NCBI GenBank assembly: GCA_964411675.1
Contig: CAYPLR010000001.1
Location: 54,933-118,932 of the forward strand
Direction: 5' to 3'
DNA: 64,000 nucleotides
Source: JAAYBG01 sp964411675
Lineage (GTDB): Bacteria > Bacillota_I > Bacilli_A > ML615J-28 > CAG-698
The position numbers and the translations under genes are program-made. Position 1 is the first letter of the stretch, and each line of letters starts with the position of its first letter. Below the pieces are notes generated by a model. It saw only the letters and a list, made by a program, of their open reading frames with translations. It was not told the origin of the DNA and did not search any database. Shown one piece after another: positions 34,098 through 43,402 of the stretch.

Positions 34098-35282
34098 ATG
34101 AATAAAGTAATCATTCATTGCGACATGAACAATTATTTTGCTTCTGTTGAAGCATTAAAGAATCCAGCATTAAAAAATATTCCTTTTATTGTGGCTGGAG
34201 ACCCCTCTTTACGTCATGGAATTGTTTTATCAAAAAATGAGCTTGCCAAAAAATATAAAATCATTACGGGAGAATCTTCTAAAAGCGCAAAAGAAAAATA
34301 TCCAAATATTGTCATTGTTCGTCCTAATTATCATGAATATGTAAAATATGCGAAAATGTCACGGGCTATTTATCAGCAATACACAAAAGAAATATTTCCC
34401 TATGGTCTTGATGAAGCATGGCTTGATGTTTCCAATCGATGTTCCTCTTTACAAGAAGGACAGAAACTTGCTTTAGAAATTAAAGCAAAAATTAAGGAAG
34501 AACTTCGTTTAGATATTTCAATCGGTATCAGTTTTAATTTTGTTTTTGCAAAACTTGCTTCGGATTTAAAAGTTAAAGAGAAAGCCATTGCTTTTAGCCT
34601 TGGCAATTATCAAAAAACAGTATGGAAATTACCAGTTCAATCTCTTCTTTTTGTGGGGGCTAAAACGAATGCTGTCTTGAGAGAAATGGGAATCAATACC
34701 ATCGGTGATTTAGCGTGTGAAAAGAGTCAAACACTAATTCAAAAATTTGGGAAAAAGGGAAAAATGATTCATGAATTTGCGAATGGAATAGACTCCTCTT
34801 TTAACTTTGCAGCGATTCATGAAGAGGATATCAAGAGCCTAGGAAACACCATCACTCCACCGAAAGATGTCTATCAAATGAAAGATGCTTTAGATTTTAT
34901 TGCCATATTGTCGTTAATCATCACGAAGCGATTAAAAAAGCATCATTTTAAAGCTAAATCACTTTCTTTATTATTGAAAAAGAATAATTTTGAAGTAATT
35001 ACCAAACAAAAAACACTCGATCATTATAGTGACAATAGCCAAGATTTTTTTAATCTTGCTAGTAGTATGATAAAGAATAATTATGATTTCTCTCTTCCTT
35101 TAAGAAGCATCAGTCTTCGTGTAGGAAAGATTATCATTAGTGAAGAAGAGCAACTTTCACTCTTTGATGAAGAAAATAGTATTCAAATGGGAAAAATTGT
35201 AGGCCGCTTACAAAAGGTATATGGATATTTTGACCTGGAAGAAAGCGCAACAAAAAAAGATTGGGAAGTTAAGATCAATTAG
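34098..35282 (+). CDS. dinB: DNA polymerase IV (Y-family translesion polymerase)
   Basis: A 394-residue lesion-bypass polymerase. N-terminal 'IHCDMNNYFASVEAL' has the first catalytic Asp and the Y-family steric-gate region; 'GLDEAWLDVS' has the paired Asp/Glu (canonical 'SIDEAYLD'). Then 'GISFNFVFAKLASDLKV' (palm), helix-hairpin-helix 'MGINTIGDLA', and a little-finger domain. 'QLSLF' near residue 355 is a beta-clamp-binding motif. It is followed at once by an SRAP gene, forming a two-gene DNA-damage-tolerance operon. No LexA box of the Firmicutes form is seen; the inverted repeat over the -10 box is the visible control element. Confidence 0.93.
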   Translation: MNKVIIHCDMNNYFASVEALKNPALKNIPFIVAGDPSLRHGIVLSKNELAKKYKIITGESSKSAKEKYPNIVIVRPNYHEYVKYAKMSRAIYQQYTKEIFPYGLDEAWLDVSNRCSSLQEGQKLALEIKAKIKEELRLDISIGISFNFVFAKLASDLKVKEKAIAFSLGNYQKTVWKLPVQSLLFVGAKTNAVLREMGINTIGDLACEKSQTLIQKFGKKGKMIHEFANGIDSSFNFAAIHEEDIKSLGNTITPPKDVYQMKDALDFIAILSLIITKRLKKHHFKAKSLSLLLKKNNFEVITKQKTLDHYSDNSQDFFNLASSMIKNNYDFSLPLRSISLRVGKIIISEEEQLSLFDEENSIQMGKIVGRLQKVYGYFDLEESATKKDWEVKIN

Positions 35283-35292
35283 GAGGGAAATT

Positions 35293-35880
35293 ATGTGTGG
35301 AAGGTATACAACGAATACAGAAGATGAAATTTTAGAGATTAGAGATATTGTTGAAGATATTAAGATTAAAATCTCACAAGAGGAATATCAATTTTTGGGT
35401 AAAGAGGTCTATCCTTCTTGTTTAGCACCTGTTATTACCAAAAGCAAAGAATTACGTATTTTAAAATGGGGATTTAAAAAATGGGATAATAAAGGATTAG
35501 TTTTTAATGCGCGTAGTGAAGGAATTGAAAATAGTAAATACTTTAGTCCTTATGTAAAAGAAAACAGATGTTTGATTCCAGCAAAATCCTACTTTGAATG
35601 GGAAAAAGAAGCAGGAAAAGTTATTGATAAATATCAAATCAAAGATGCAAATAGTGATATGATATTAATGGCGGGGCTCGTGAAGAAAAACGAGGAAGGG
35701 CAAGAGGAATATACTATCATTACAAAAGCAGCTGAGGAAGAACTTAGTTTTATTCATGATCGAATGCCAGTGATTGTTGATTATGATAAAGCAATGAGTT
35801 GGTTGGATGGTAGAATCAATGTTGATGATATTATAAAAAATACAATCATCATGGAATATCAAGGAACTGAAAAAAGTTAG
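35293..35880 (+). CDS. SRAP domain protein (HMCES/YedK-like abasic-site shield)
   Basis: A 195-residue complete SRAP protein that crosslinks to abasic sites in single-stranded DNA. Key residues: Cys2 at the mature N-terminus ('MCGRY'), Asn in 'FNARSE', Glu in 'SYFEW' and His in 'FIHDRMPVI'. The start at 35293 is fixed by GGAGGGAAATT and by the need for Cys at position 2; the longer in-frame start would bury the catalytic Cys. It begins 10 bases after dinB. SRAP next to a translesion polymerase fits protection of stalled forks. Confidence 0.93.
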   Translation: MCGRYTTNTEDEILEIRDIVEDIKIKISQEEYQFLGKEVYPSCLAPVITKSKELRILKWGFKKWDNKGLVFNARSEGIENSKYFSPYVKENRCLIPAKSYFEWEKEAGKVIDKYQIKDANSDMILMAGLVKKNEEGQEEYTIITKAAEEELSFIHDRMPVIVDYDKAMSWLDGRINVDDIIKNTIIMEYQGTEKS

Positions 35881-35896
35881 ATTGCTCTAACTTTTT
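35871..35896 (+). terminator. Terminator of the dinB-SRAP operon
   Basis: Stem AAAAAGTTAGA (35871-35881) / TCTAACTTTTT (35886-35896), loop TTGC; the stem includes the SRAP stop codon. Confidence 0.85.
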
Positions 35897-35949
35897 TATT
35901 TAAACTATTTTAAGATAAATAAAGGATTGGGATTGTTTATAAACATATC

Positions 35950-35978
35950 TTGAAAAATAAGGTAGGATTTGGTATAAT
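35950..35978 (+). promoter_or_regulatory. Promoter of the RNase J-like gene
   Basis: TTGAAA (35950-35955), 17 bases, TATAAT (35973-35978), then AAAGGTGG before ATG 36001. Confidence 0.8.
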
Positions 35979-36000
35979 AACATATAAAGGTGGTGTTCCC

Positions 36001-37671
36001 ATGAGTAAAATAAAATTTTGTGCCTTGGGTGGCTTAGGTGAAAATGGCAAGAACATGTACGTTGTTGAAGTGGACGAAAGAATTTTCGTTCTTGATGCTG
36101 GATTGAAGTTTCCAAGTGTTGAGCTGTACGGTATTGACACTGTAATTCCTAATATAAATTATTTAATTGAAAACAAGGAAAAGGTTCAAGGAATTTTCTT
36201 ATCTCATGGGCATGATGATGCTATTGGTGCTGTTCCTGAACTTTTAAAAGCAATAAATGTAGGTGTCTTTGGCACTCATTTTACTATATCTTTGGCAGAA
36301 CTAGCAATTACAGATGCAGGTTTAAATATTGCTGATTATCGCTTGTATCGCATTAATGATGATAAGGTTTTAAAATTTGGAAATGTGACTGTTTGTTTTT
36401 ATAAAACAACACATAGTATTCCTGAAAGCGTTGGTGTTGCTATCAAAACAAACGATGGAGCAATTGTATATGCTCCTGACTTTACTTTTACAAGTAGTAG
36501 TGATAAACGATATGCTACTTCTTATAACAAAATTAGTGCTATTGCGGACAATGGTGTCTTAGCGCTTTGTGCTGAGAGCTTGGGCACCAGTAATATAGAT
36601 AGAGTAAATAACGATTACGCTTTTAATCATGCAATAAAAGAAATCTTGCTCAATTCTAAGCGTGCAATATTTGCTCTTTTTTCAACCGATTTGGATCGAA
36701 TTCAAAAAGTAATTAATCTTTGTGTAGCCAATAATCGTAAGATTGCGATTATCGGTCGTAAGGTTCAAAAAACAATGAATGTAGCAATGACCAATGATTA
36801 TTTAAAAATACCAGAAGAAAACTTGGTTAATTTAAAATATATCGATGATAAGAATACTAATAATGAGGATAATTTAGCTGTTATTGTTACGGGTAATCGT
36901 CATGAACCATACTACACCTTGCAAAGAATGGCTGTTGGCCAAGATCGTTTGATTCAAATTGAAAGCACTGACAATGTTGTTAATATTTGTCCACCAATAA
37001 CAGGTACTGAAAGAATCGCTACAAAATCACTAGATACCCTTCATCGTATTGGTGCAAAAGTAACTAACGTTGCAAAGGGGATTTTACGAAGTTCTCATGC
37101 AGATAGCGAAGATTTAAAGATGTTGTACCAAATGTTGAACCCTAAATATATCATCCCAATCAATGGAGAATATCGTCATCAGTATATGCATAAAAATATC
37201 GCTTTAGAATTTGGTTATTCTGAAAGTAATATTATTGTTTTAGAAAATGGCGAACAAATCACCTTTGAAGAAGGTAACCTAAAGCCAACTCGTAGCAAAG
37301 TAACGGTTGGTGATGTACTAATTGATGGCTCTATTGTTGGAGATATTAATGAAGTTGTTATGAAAGACCGTGAGATGTTATCTCAAGATGGTACTGTCTT
37401 AGTTGCTGTAAATATCGATGCTCGAAGTAAAAAAATCTTAGATGATCCGAAGGTTATCATGAAAGGTTTTGTTTGTTGTGATACTTCGCAAGAGGTTACA
37501 GCTAACATTATAGAAATAACAGAAAAAGTAATTAATAGTTATTTGAATCGTAAATATATTGATTGGAATCTTTTGAAAAGCGATTTAAAAGATCGTATTA
37601 GCAAAACTATTTTATCGCAAACTAAAAAGAATCCTATTGTAATACCGATTGTTATTAACATAGAAGAATAA
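36001..37671 (+). CDS. rnjB: RNase J2-like ribonuclease with degenerate metal site
   Basis: A 556-residue metallo-beta-lactamase/beta-CASP protein of the RNase J family, acting in RNA decay. 'ALGGLGENGKNMYVV' and the beta-CASP and C-terminal domains are typical. The metal motif is H69-G-H71-D-D73-A74 instead of HxHxDH, and the late 'PxHGEYR' His is Asn388 ('PINGEYR'). 'THSIPESVG', 'APDF' and 'SSHADS' are retained. As I recall, Bacillus RNase J2 shows the same kind of losses and works mainly as a partner of RNase J1, so this is likely J2 and a catalytic J1 should lie elsewhere. Start at 36001 chosen by ribosome site and family alignment; an upstream in-frame ATG covers the promoter. Confidence 0.82.
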   Translation: MSKIKFCALGGLGENGKNMYVVEVDERIFVLDAGLKFPSVELYGIDTVIPNINYLIENKEKVQGIFLSHGHDDAIGAVPELLKAINVGVFGTHFTISLAELAITDAGLNIADYRLYRINDDKVLKFGNVTVCFYKTTHSIPESVGVAIKTNDGAIVYAPDFTFTSSSDKRYATSYNKISAIADNGVLALCAESLGTSNIDRVNNDYAFNHAIKEILLNSKRAIFALFSTDLDRIQKVINLCVANNRKIAIIGRKVQKTMNVAMTNDYLKIPEENLVNLKYIDDKNTNNEDNLAVIVTGNRHEPYYTLQRMAVGQDRLIQIESTDNVVNICPPITGTERIATKSLDTLHRIGAKVTNVAKGILRSSHADSEDLKMLYQMLNPKYIIPINGEYRHQYMHKNIALEFGYSESNIIVLENGEQITFEEGNLKPTRSKVTVGDVLIDGSIVGDINEVVMKDREMLSQDGTVLVAVNIDARSKKILDDPKVIMKGFVCCDTSQEVTANIIEITEKVINSYLNRKYIDWNLLKSDLKDRISKTILSQTKKNPIVIPIVINIEE

Positions 37672-37682
37672 AAGAGGAAACT

Positions 37683-40379
37683 ATGAAAAAATTAAAAAGT
37701 TATCAAATAAGGCAGATGTGGCTTGATTTTTTCAAGGAAAAACATCATGAAGTATTACCAAGTGCTTCATTAGTGCCTGTGAATGATCCCACTTTATTGT
37801 GGATTAATGCTGGAGTAGCACCATTAAAGAAATTCTTTGATGGACGAGAAATCCCTAAAAATAAAAGAATGGTGAACGCCCAAAAATCAATTCGAACCAA
37901 TGACATTGATAATGTGGGTAAAACAGCTCGCCATCATACATTTTTTGAAATGCTAGGAAACTTTTCAATTGGGGACTATTTCCGTGAAGAAGCATTAACT
38001 TGGGCAATAGAAATATTAACAAGTGAAAAATGGTTTGGCTTTGATTTAAATAAATTGTATTTTACTATTTATCCTGATGATAAAGACTCTTATGATAAAT
38101 GGGTTTCTTTGGGAGTAGATCCAAGTCATATTATAAAATTAGAAGACAATTTTTGGGAAATAGGAGAAGGACCCTGTGGTCCTGATACGGAAATCTTTTA
38201 TGATCGAGGAATCAAATATGATCCTCAAAATTTGGGAATTAAAATGTTAGAAGAAGATATTGAGAATGATCGTTACATTGAAATTTGGAATATCGTCTTT
38301 AGCCAATTTAATGCCAAAGCAGGAGTTGAACGTGGCCAGTATAAAGAATTACCAAGCAAGAATATTGATACAGGTATGGGATTAGAGCGAATGGCTTGCA
38401 TCATGCAAGAAGTCGAAACTAATTATGACACTGATTTATTTATGCCAATTATCAACGAAGTAGAGAGGTTAACGGGAGTAGCCTATACAGGACAAATGGC
38501 ATTTAAAGTAATCGCTGATCATATTCGTAGTGTTACTTTTGCGGTTAGTGATGGAGCCATGTTATCAAACGAAGGTCGTGGTTATGTTCTAAGAAGAATC
38601 TTACGTCGTGCGATTAGATATGGACGTAAACTAGGTATGAACGAACCATTTATGTATAAACTGGTATCTATCGTAGCAAATTACATGAGTAATTATTATG
38701 GATATCTATTACAAACTTCCGATAGTATTGCCAAGATTATCAAATTAGAAGAAGAAAAATTCTTGTTGACACTAGAAACAGGCGAGAAAAAATTACTAGA
38801 CTATATAAATAGTGCTGAAACTAAAATGATTCCTAAGGAAATTGCCTTTTTATTATATGATACTTTTGGTTTTCCATTAGAATTAACATTAGAAGTTGCC
38901 CAAGAATATGGTTTTATTGTGAACGAAGCAGGATTTAAGGAAGAATTAAACAAGCAAAAAGAACTGTCTCGAAGTGCTCGTAGCGATGATCAGTCAATGA
39001 ACGCTCAAAATAAGGAAATGATGAATTTCAAAGAAAATAGTGAATTCATTGGCTACCATACTTTAAAAGCACCAGCAAAAGTGATTGCGATTTTCCAAAA
39101 TGGAGACCGTGTCCCAAAAGCCAGTGGGGAAGCCTTACTTGTATTCAATCAATCTGTATTCTACGCGGAATCAGGTGGTCAAATTGGAGATATTGGCTAT
39201 ATTAAAACAAAGAATGAAATTAAAAAAGTAGTAAATACCATCAAGTTACCAAATGGACAACATGCATCCCTAGTTTTGTTAGATGATATAGTTATTTCTG
39301 TAGGTGATGAAATTGAAACAGGTGTTGATACTGAATTTAGAAGTTCAGTATGTGCAAATCACTCAGTAACCCATTTGTTGAACGAAGCGTTAAGAAAAGT
39401 ATTAGGAAAACACGTCATTCAACAAGGTTCTAGTGTAACAAATATCAATCTACGTTTTGATTTTAATAACTTCACTTTACCAACAAAAGAAGAAATCTTA
39501 CAAGTAGAAAAAATAGTCAACGAAGAAATTGCAAAAGCTAATTCTGTTGTTATCAAAGAAATGCCTTTGGCTGACGCTAAAAAATTAGATGTTCAGGCCG
39601 TGTTTGGTGAAAAATATGGAGATCTTGTACGTGTGGTTGATATGAAATTTTCACGAGAATTATGTGGTGGAACTCATGTTAGCAATACTGCTGATATTGA
39701 AAAGTTTGCTATTCTATCAGTTGAGAGTAAAGGTTCAGGAATTTTTAGAATTGAAGCAACAACAAAGAATAATATTAATGAACAATTAGATTTGGTCTTG
39801 GCGAATGTCAATCAAGAAATTAATGATTTGGATGAAAAAATTGCAAATTTAATTTTTGAAGCAAAAAAAGAAGGTTGTGAATTATCCTATCATAAACAGG
39901 ATTTCACTCATGAGGGATTTGGTTATCAAACGATTGTTGATAAGGGCGTAGAGGTTGCTTATCTTCGTGAACAAGCTAAAGAACTAGATAAAGCCTTAAC
40001 AAAATTCTCCAAAAATAAAAATTGCTTATCGATTGAAGATTACTTAGAAAAGGTTTATAATATCAATAATCATCCAATCCTAGTTACTTCTATTGATCAT
40101 CAACCTCTAGATGCCATTAAAGATTTAGTGGATCGATTGGTAGATAAACTAGAAAATAGTGTTGTATTTATAGCGAATGTATTAGAAGATAAAGTAATCT
40201 TTATTTGTAAGAATAAAATTGCTGCTTTAAATGCCGGTGCTCTTGTGAAAGAAGCAGCGATCATCACGAAAGGGAATGGTGGTGGACGCGCTGATTTTGC
40301 CCAAGCAGGCGGAAAGGAAATTCATCTAGTCGATAGTGCTTTAGATAAAGTGAAAGAAATGATTAGGTGCAAATTATGA
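37683..40379 (+). CDS. alaS: Alanyl-tRNA synthetase
   Basis: An 898-residue class II synthetase, somewhat longer than the usual 875. Catalytic motifs: 'RMVNAQKSIRTNDIDNVG', 'HHTFFEMLGNFSIGDYF' and 'GMGLERMA'. Editing domain: 'HSVTHLLNEALR' (HxxxH) and 'SRELCGGTH' (Cys and His zinc ligands). The C-Ala domain closes with 'GNGGGRADFAQAGG'. It lies 11 bases after the RNase J gene, leaving no room for a T-box, so it is co-transcribed with it. Stop TGA overlaps the ruvX start (ATGA). Confidence 0.97.
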   Translation: MKKLKSYQIRQMWLDFFKEKHHEVLPSASLVPVNDPTLLWINAGVAPLKKFFDGREIPKNKRMVNAQKSIRTNDIDNVGKTARHHTFFEMLGNFSIGDYFREEALTWAIEILTSEKWFGFDLNKLYFTIYPDDKDSYDKWVSLGVDPSHIIKLEDNFWEIGEGPCGPDTEIFYDRGIKYDPQNLGIKMLEEDIENDRYIEIWNIVFSQFNAKAGVERGQYKELPSKNIDTGMGLERMACIMQEVETNYDTDLFMPIINEVERLTGVAYTGQMAFKVIADHIRSVTFAVSDGAMLSNEGRGYVLRRILRRAIRYGRKLGMNEPFMYKLVSIVANYMSNYYGYLLQTSDSIAKIIKLEEEKFLLTLETGEKKLLDYINSAETKMIPKEIAFLLYDTFGFPLELTLEVAQEYGFIVNEAGFKEELNKQKELSRSARSDDQSMNAQNKEMMNFKENSEFIGYHTLKAPAKVIAIFQNGDRVPKASGEALLVFNQSVFYAESGGQIGDIGYIKTKNEIKKVVNTIKLPNGQHASLVLLDDIVISVGDEIETGVDTEFRSSVCANHSVTHLLNEALRKVLGKHVIQQGSSVTNINLRFDFNNFTLPTKEEILQVEKIVNEEIAKANSVVIKEMPLADAKKLDVQAVFGEKYGDLVRVVDMKFSRELCGGTHVSNTADIEKFAILSVESKGSGIFRIEATTKNNINEQLDLVLANVNQEINDLDEKIANLIFEAKKEGCELSYHKQDFTHEGFGYQTIVDKGVEVAYLREQAKELDKALTKFSKNKNCLSIEDYLEKVYNINNHPILVTSIDHQPLDAIKDLVDRLVDKLENSVVFIANVLEDKVIFICKNKIAALNAGALVKEAAIITKGNGGGRADFAQAGGKEIHLVDSALDKVKEMIRCKL

Positions 40380-40792
40380 AAATACTAGGACTTGACTTGG
40401 GAAATCGTACTTTGGGAATGGCAGTTAGTGATTATTTAGAAATTATTGCGAATCCTATTGGTACATTTCGCTTTGAAGAACAAGATTTAGATGCGGCTCT
40501 ACAAGAGACACTAAAGGTTATTAAACAGAATGATGTCAAGAAAGTAGTATTGGGATTACCCAAAAACATGGATGGAAGCATTGGCTTTCAAGCAGAATAC
40601 TGCTTGGAATTTAAAAAAATGCTAGAAGAAGCAATGCCCCTTGAAGTAATAATGATTGATGAAAGATTAACATCAAAGATTGCGAACTCTACAATGCTTT
40701 CTGCTGATATTAGTCGGCAAAAGCGCAAGCAAAATGTTGATAAGCTAGCGGCAAGTATTATACTTCAAAGTTATTTAGATAGAAGAAAATAA
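40376..40792 (+). CDS. ruvX: Putative Holliday junction resolvase RuvX/YqgF
   Basis: A 138-residue RNase H-fold nuclease acting in rRNA 5'-end processing or recombination. Motifs: 'LGLDLGNRTLGMAVSD' (first Asp), 'VVLGLPKNMDGSIG', 'IDERLTS' (Glu) and 'KQNVDKLAASIIL' (Asp). The ATG at 40376 overlaps the alaS stop; an upstream GTG in frame is less likely. The order alaS-ruvX-DUF1292 is the conserved Firmicutes order (alaS, yrrK, yrzB). Confidence 0.93.
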   Translation: MKILGLDLGNRTLGMAVSDYLEIIANPIGTFRFEEQDLDAALQETLKVIKQNDVKKVVLGLPKNMDGSIGFQAEYCLEFKKMLEEAMPLEVIMIDERLTSKIANSTMLSADISRQKRKQNVDKLAASIILQSYLDRRK

Positions 40793-40809
40793 GATTAGAA
40801 AGGAAATTT

Positions 40810-41175
40810 ATGGAAAACGAAAAACAATTAATTTTTATTGATGAAAAAGGTGATGAGGTTTTATGCGACATTTTATTCACTTTTGAATCAGAAGAATTTA
40901 AAAAAAGTTATGTTCTTTTTTCACCAGTCGGTTCTGAAGATGAGAATGGACAAATAGAAGTTGCTGCAGCCTCTTATATTCCTGGTGAAGATGGCGCTGT
41001 AGGTGAATTATTTGCCATTGAAAGCGATGAAGAATGGGCTTTAGTAGAAGACATGTTAGCACATTTCGATGAAGAATGTGATGATGAATGTGACTGCGAA
41101 GAATGCGATTGTGAAGAATGTGACGATGACTGCGAAGATGAAGAATGTAGTTGTTGTGGACATGAACATAAGTAA
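40810..41175 (+). CDS. DUF1292 (YrzB-like) protein with a Cys/Asp/Glu-rich tail
   Basis: A 121-residue acidic protein. Residues 1-80 match DUF1292 ('FIDEKGDEVLCDILFTFE', 'SYVLFSP', 'SDEEWALVEDML'), a small Firmicutes family of unknown function found after ruvX. Unlike the usual 85-100-residue forms, it continues with about 35 residues that contain ten cysteines in C-x-C, C-x2-C and C-x3-C spacing, nearly all other residues Asp or Glu, ending 'CCGHEHK'. The tail looks like a metal-binding or metal-storage segment. AGAAAGGAAATTT precedes the start. Confidence 0.85.
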   Translation: MENEKQLIFIDEKGDEVLCDILFTFESEEFKKSYVLFSPVGSEDENGQIEVAAASYIPGEDGAVGELFAIESDEEWALVEDMLAHFDEECDDECDCEECDCEECDDDCEDEECSCCGHEHK

Positions 41176-41177
41176 AA

Positions 41178-41216
41178 AAAAGAGCTAGTATCAATTTGAT
41201 ACTAGCTCTTTTACTT
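41178..41216. terminator. Bidirectional terminator, DUF1292 / mrp
   Basis: A 16-bp perfect stem (41178-41193 with 41197-41212) and 3-base loop, A-run before and T-run after, between converging genes. Confidence 0.9.
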
Positions 41217-42215
41217 TTCGTGTTTAAATAAGATTAGTTCGGCTAAGTCATTATATAGCTTACCGATTTCCTCATCAATTTCATATAATCCTAAATGATG
41301 TAAAGGTTGATTAATTGGTATTTGAGAAACGACTTCCGTTTCTAATTTTTCAGCAACTGCCTCACCACCACCTGAACCAAAGATGAACTCTTTTTGTTTA
41401 TTGACAGGGTTTAAATAATAAGACATATTCTCAATAACACCTATGATATTGTGACCTAATTGTCTTGCCGCATAGCCAGCTTTTATAGCAACATGACTTG
41501 CTGCTAAGTGAGGAGTTGTAACAATTAAAGCATCTGCAGTAGGAATAATAGTTCGTAAGTCAAGAGCAATATCTCCTGTTCCTGGTGGGGAATCGATAAT
41601 CATATAATCGATATTTTTATTCCATTTCACTTCATAGAAGAAATTATTCATCATCGAATTTAACATAGCTCCTCGCCAGATAATTGGCTTTCCTATTTCA
41701 GCGAAAAATTCTGTAGAGATAATTTCCATTCCGTAAGCTTCAAAGGGTAAAATTTTACCATCTTCACTAGCATTTGGATAATGGTGTTGCATTTCTAATA
41801 TTTTTGGGATACTAGATCCGTAGATGTCCGCATCAACAAGAGCAACTTTTTTCCCTAATCTTGTTAAGGCATAGGCAAGGTTAGCAGCAACTGTTGATTT
41901 TCCTACGCCACCTTTCCCTGAAGAAATAATAATGAATTTTACATTGCGATTAACAATACTTTCAATTTTTCTTTTTTCTTCAATTTGCAATTTGACACCA
42001 GTAAAACCTAAATCAATCTTAATGATTTTTGCTAATTCGCGGCGAAGATTTTTTTCTGCGTCTCCACCAGTGCGACCAATGGCAAGAATTAAAACGACTA
42101 TATTTTTTTCTGGATCAATTCCGATGTGCTTAATGGCATTGGTTTCTTGTAAAGTTTGTCCCGTTGATTCATCAACTAGCATTTCAATATGTTTTCTTAT
42201 TTCTTGTGTTGTCAT
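41211..42215 (-). CDS. mrp: Mrp/NBP35-type P-loop ATPase (SalA-like)
   Basis: A 334-residue protein: N-terminal MIP18/DUF59 domain (1-85), then a deviant Walker A 'SSGKGGVGKST' (about 98), 'VDADIYGSSIP' and 'DYMIIDSPPGTGD'. In many Mrp/ApbC proteins the motif 'NMSYFxCPxC' supplies Fe-S ligands; here 'NMSYYLNPVN' lacks both cysteines, as I recall for Bacillus SalA. It may therefore not carry a cluster and could act in regulation instead. It starts 4 bases after tmcAL with AGGAGAGTAA inside the end of that gene, so the two form an operon. Confidence 0.9.
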   Translation of the reverse strand: MTTQEIRKHIEMLVDESTGQTLQETNAIKHIGIDPEKNIVVLILAIGRTGGDAEKNLRRELAKIIKIDLGFTGVKLQIEEKRKIESIVNRNVKFIIISSGKGGVGKSTVAANLAYALTRLGKKVALVDADIYGSSIPKILEMQHHYPNASEDGKILPFEAYGMEIISTEFFAEIGKPIIWRGAMLNSMMNNFFYEVKWNKNIDYMIIDSPPGTGDIALDLRTIIPTADALIVTTPHLAASHVAIKAGYAARQLGHNIIGVIENMSYYLNPVNKQKEFIFGSGGGEAVAEKLETEVVSQIPINQPLHHLGLYEIDEEIGKLYNDLAELILFKHEK

Positions 42216-42219
42216 TTAT

Positions 42220-43380
42220 TTACTCTCCTATGAATGGCATTTTAAATTCTTCTAAATATAAATTCAAATTGTTTGTTAATAAACTAAAAAGTTTGGTTGC
42301 TTTTAATTCATATTGAATATTGATATCATCAAGATGATATTTAATATTCGTAATGATTCGATCTTTGATTGTCTTAGGCAATTGTGAAACATATTGTTTG
42401 CCTTTGGAATTCATGGCTAATATCCTTAAATAATGAAAATACTGATTACTAAATTCTTTTGGCGTTTCTAAAAGAATGCGTAGTAATAATCGCTTGATTC
42501 GATTCTGTGGATATCGTTTTGTTTGAATTGCTTTGATAAAAGAATCATAATCCTGAACTTTTGGTAACATGCTCACCAATCGATTTTCAATTCCTTCATT
42601 TACTCCCAATATATTTCGTAGACAGTCGAGATTTTCAATCAATAATTTATATCTAAGAACTTGATATAGTATATCATATCCCTCTAGCAAATTGGTGAAG
42701 GATGCTTGATAGGAGGGAATATAACTTGTAATATCTTTATCTTCTTGTAATAATAATCGTAAACTAGTAGCGCTAGAAATAGCTCCCGTTACTTCTTTAT
42801 TATAATAATCGTTTTTAATCCTTTGAACGAGTGTTATTTTAATAGTAGGATTAATTTTTTCAAGAGCAGCTAAGTACTGAATAGCAAGAGTATTGTTAGG
42901 AAGAGTAAATCCCTCAATAATATCTTTATCCATAGTTAAGGTTGAGATGGCTTTATAAGCGCTTGTTGAAAAAGAAACTCCTAAATCCAGATGATATTTT
43001 AATTGTTCATCGTAAGCTTCTGTTGTCAGATAATCTTTCATTTGATGTAGTTTATCTAAATCATTTAATTCAACACCAAAGGCTAGATCAGTAATACCAA
43101 AGTCACAAAGTGATTTTACAGAGTTATAAGCAAAGTAATCAGCGCTAGCAACAGCACCCAAGAAAGGAAGTTCAAGAACCAGATCGATTCCCATTTCTAA
43201 GGCAATTCGTGCTTTATCAAACTTGTTTAATGCCATGATATCACCACGCATAGAAAAGTTTGTTGAAAAAATAGCGATGGTAACATCTGGATTTACCTTT
43301 TTCTTGGCTTCCTCGATAAAATATTTATGCCCATTATGAAAAGGATTTAATTCTAAGATTAGTCCTAAAATAGTTTTCAT
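42220..43380 (-). CDS. tmcAL: tRNA(Met) cytidine acetate ligase
   Basis: A 386-residue YlbM-type enzyme that activates acetate with ATP to make N4-acetylcytidine at the wobble position of elongator tRNA-Met. The nucleotidyltransferase signature 'ELNPFHNGHKYFIEEA' is near the start, followed by 'MRGDIMALNKFDKARIALE' and the family middle region 'DLVLELP', 'SADYFAYNSV'. The ATG at 43380 follows AAGGTG at the right distance; the longer frame would begin with GTG. First gene of the tmcAL-mrp operon. Confidence 0.9.
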   Translation of the reverse strand: MKTILGLILELNPFHNGHKYFIEEAKKKVNPDVTIAIFSTNFSMRGDIMALNKFDKARIALEMGIDLVLELPFLGAVASADYFAYNSVKSLCDFGITDLAFGVELNDLDKLHQMKDYLTTEAYDEQLKYHLDLGVSFSTSAYKAISTLTMDKDIIEGFTLPNNTLAIQYLAALEKINPTIKITLVQRIKNDYYNKEVTGAISSATSLRLLLQEDKDITSYIPSYQASFTNLLEGYDILYQVLRYKLLIENLDCLRNILGVNEGIENRLVSMLPKVQDYDSFIKAIQTKRYPQNRIKRLLLRILLETPKEFSNQYFHYLRILAMNSKGKQYVSQLPKTIKDRIITNIKYHLDDINIQYELKATKLFSLLTNNLNLYLEEFKMPFIGE

Positions 43381-43402
43381 ATGCTTCACCTTAACTTTGG
43401 AT

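Noticed and set aside
37672..37682. T-box leader for alaS
   Set aside because: Only 11 bases separate alaS from the preceding gene, too short for a T-box.
40898..41194. His-rich 98-residue ORF antisense to the DUF1292 gene
   Set aside because: It is the mirror of the Cys/Asp/Glu codon repeats, with no ribosome site or promoter.
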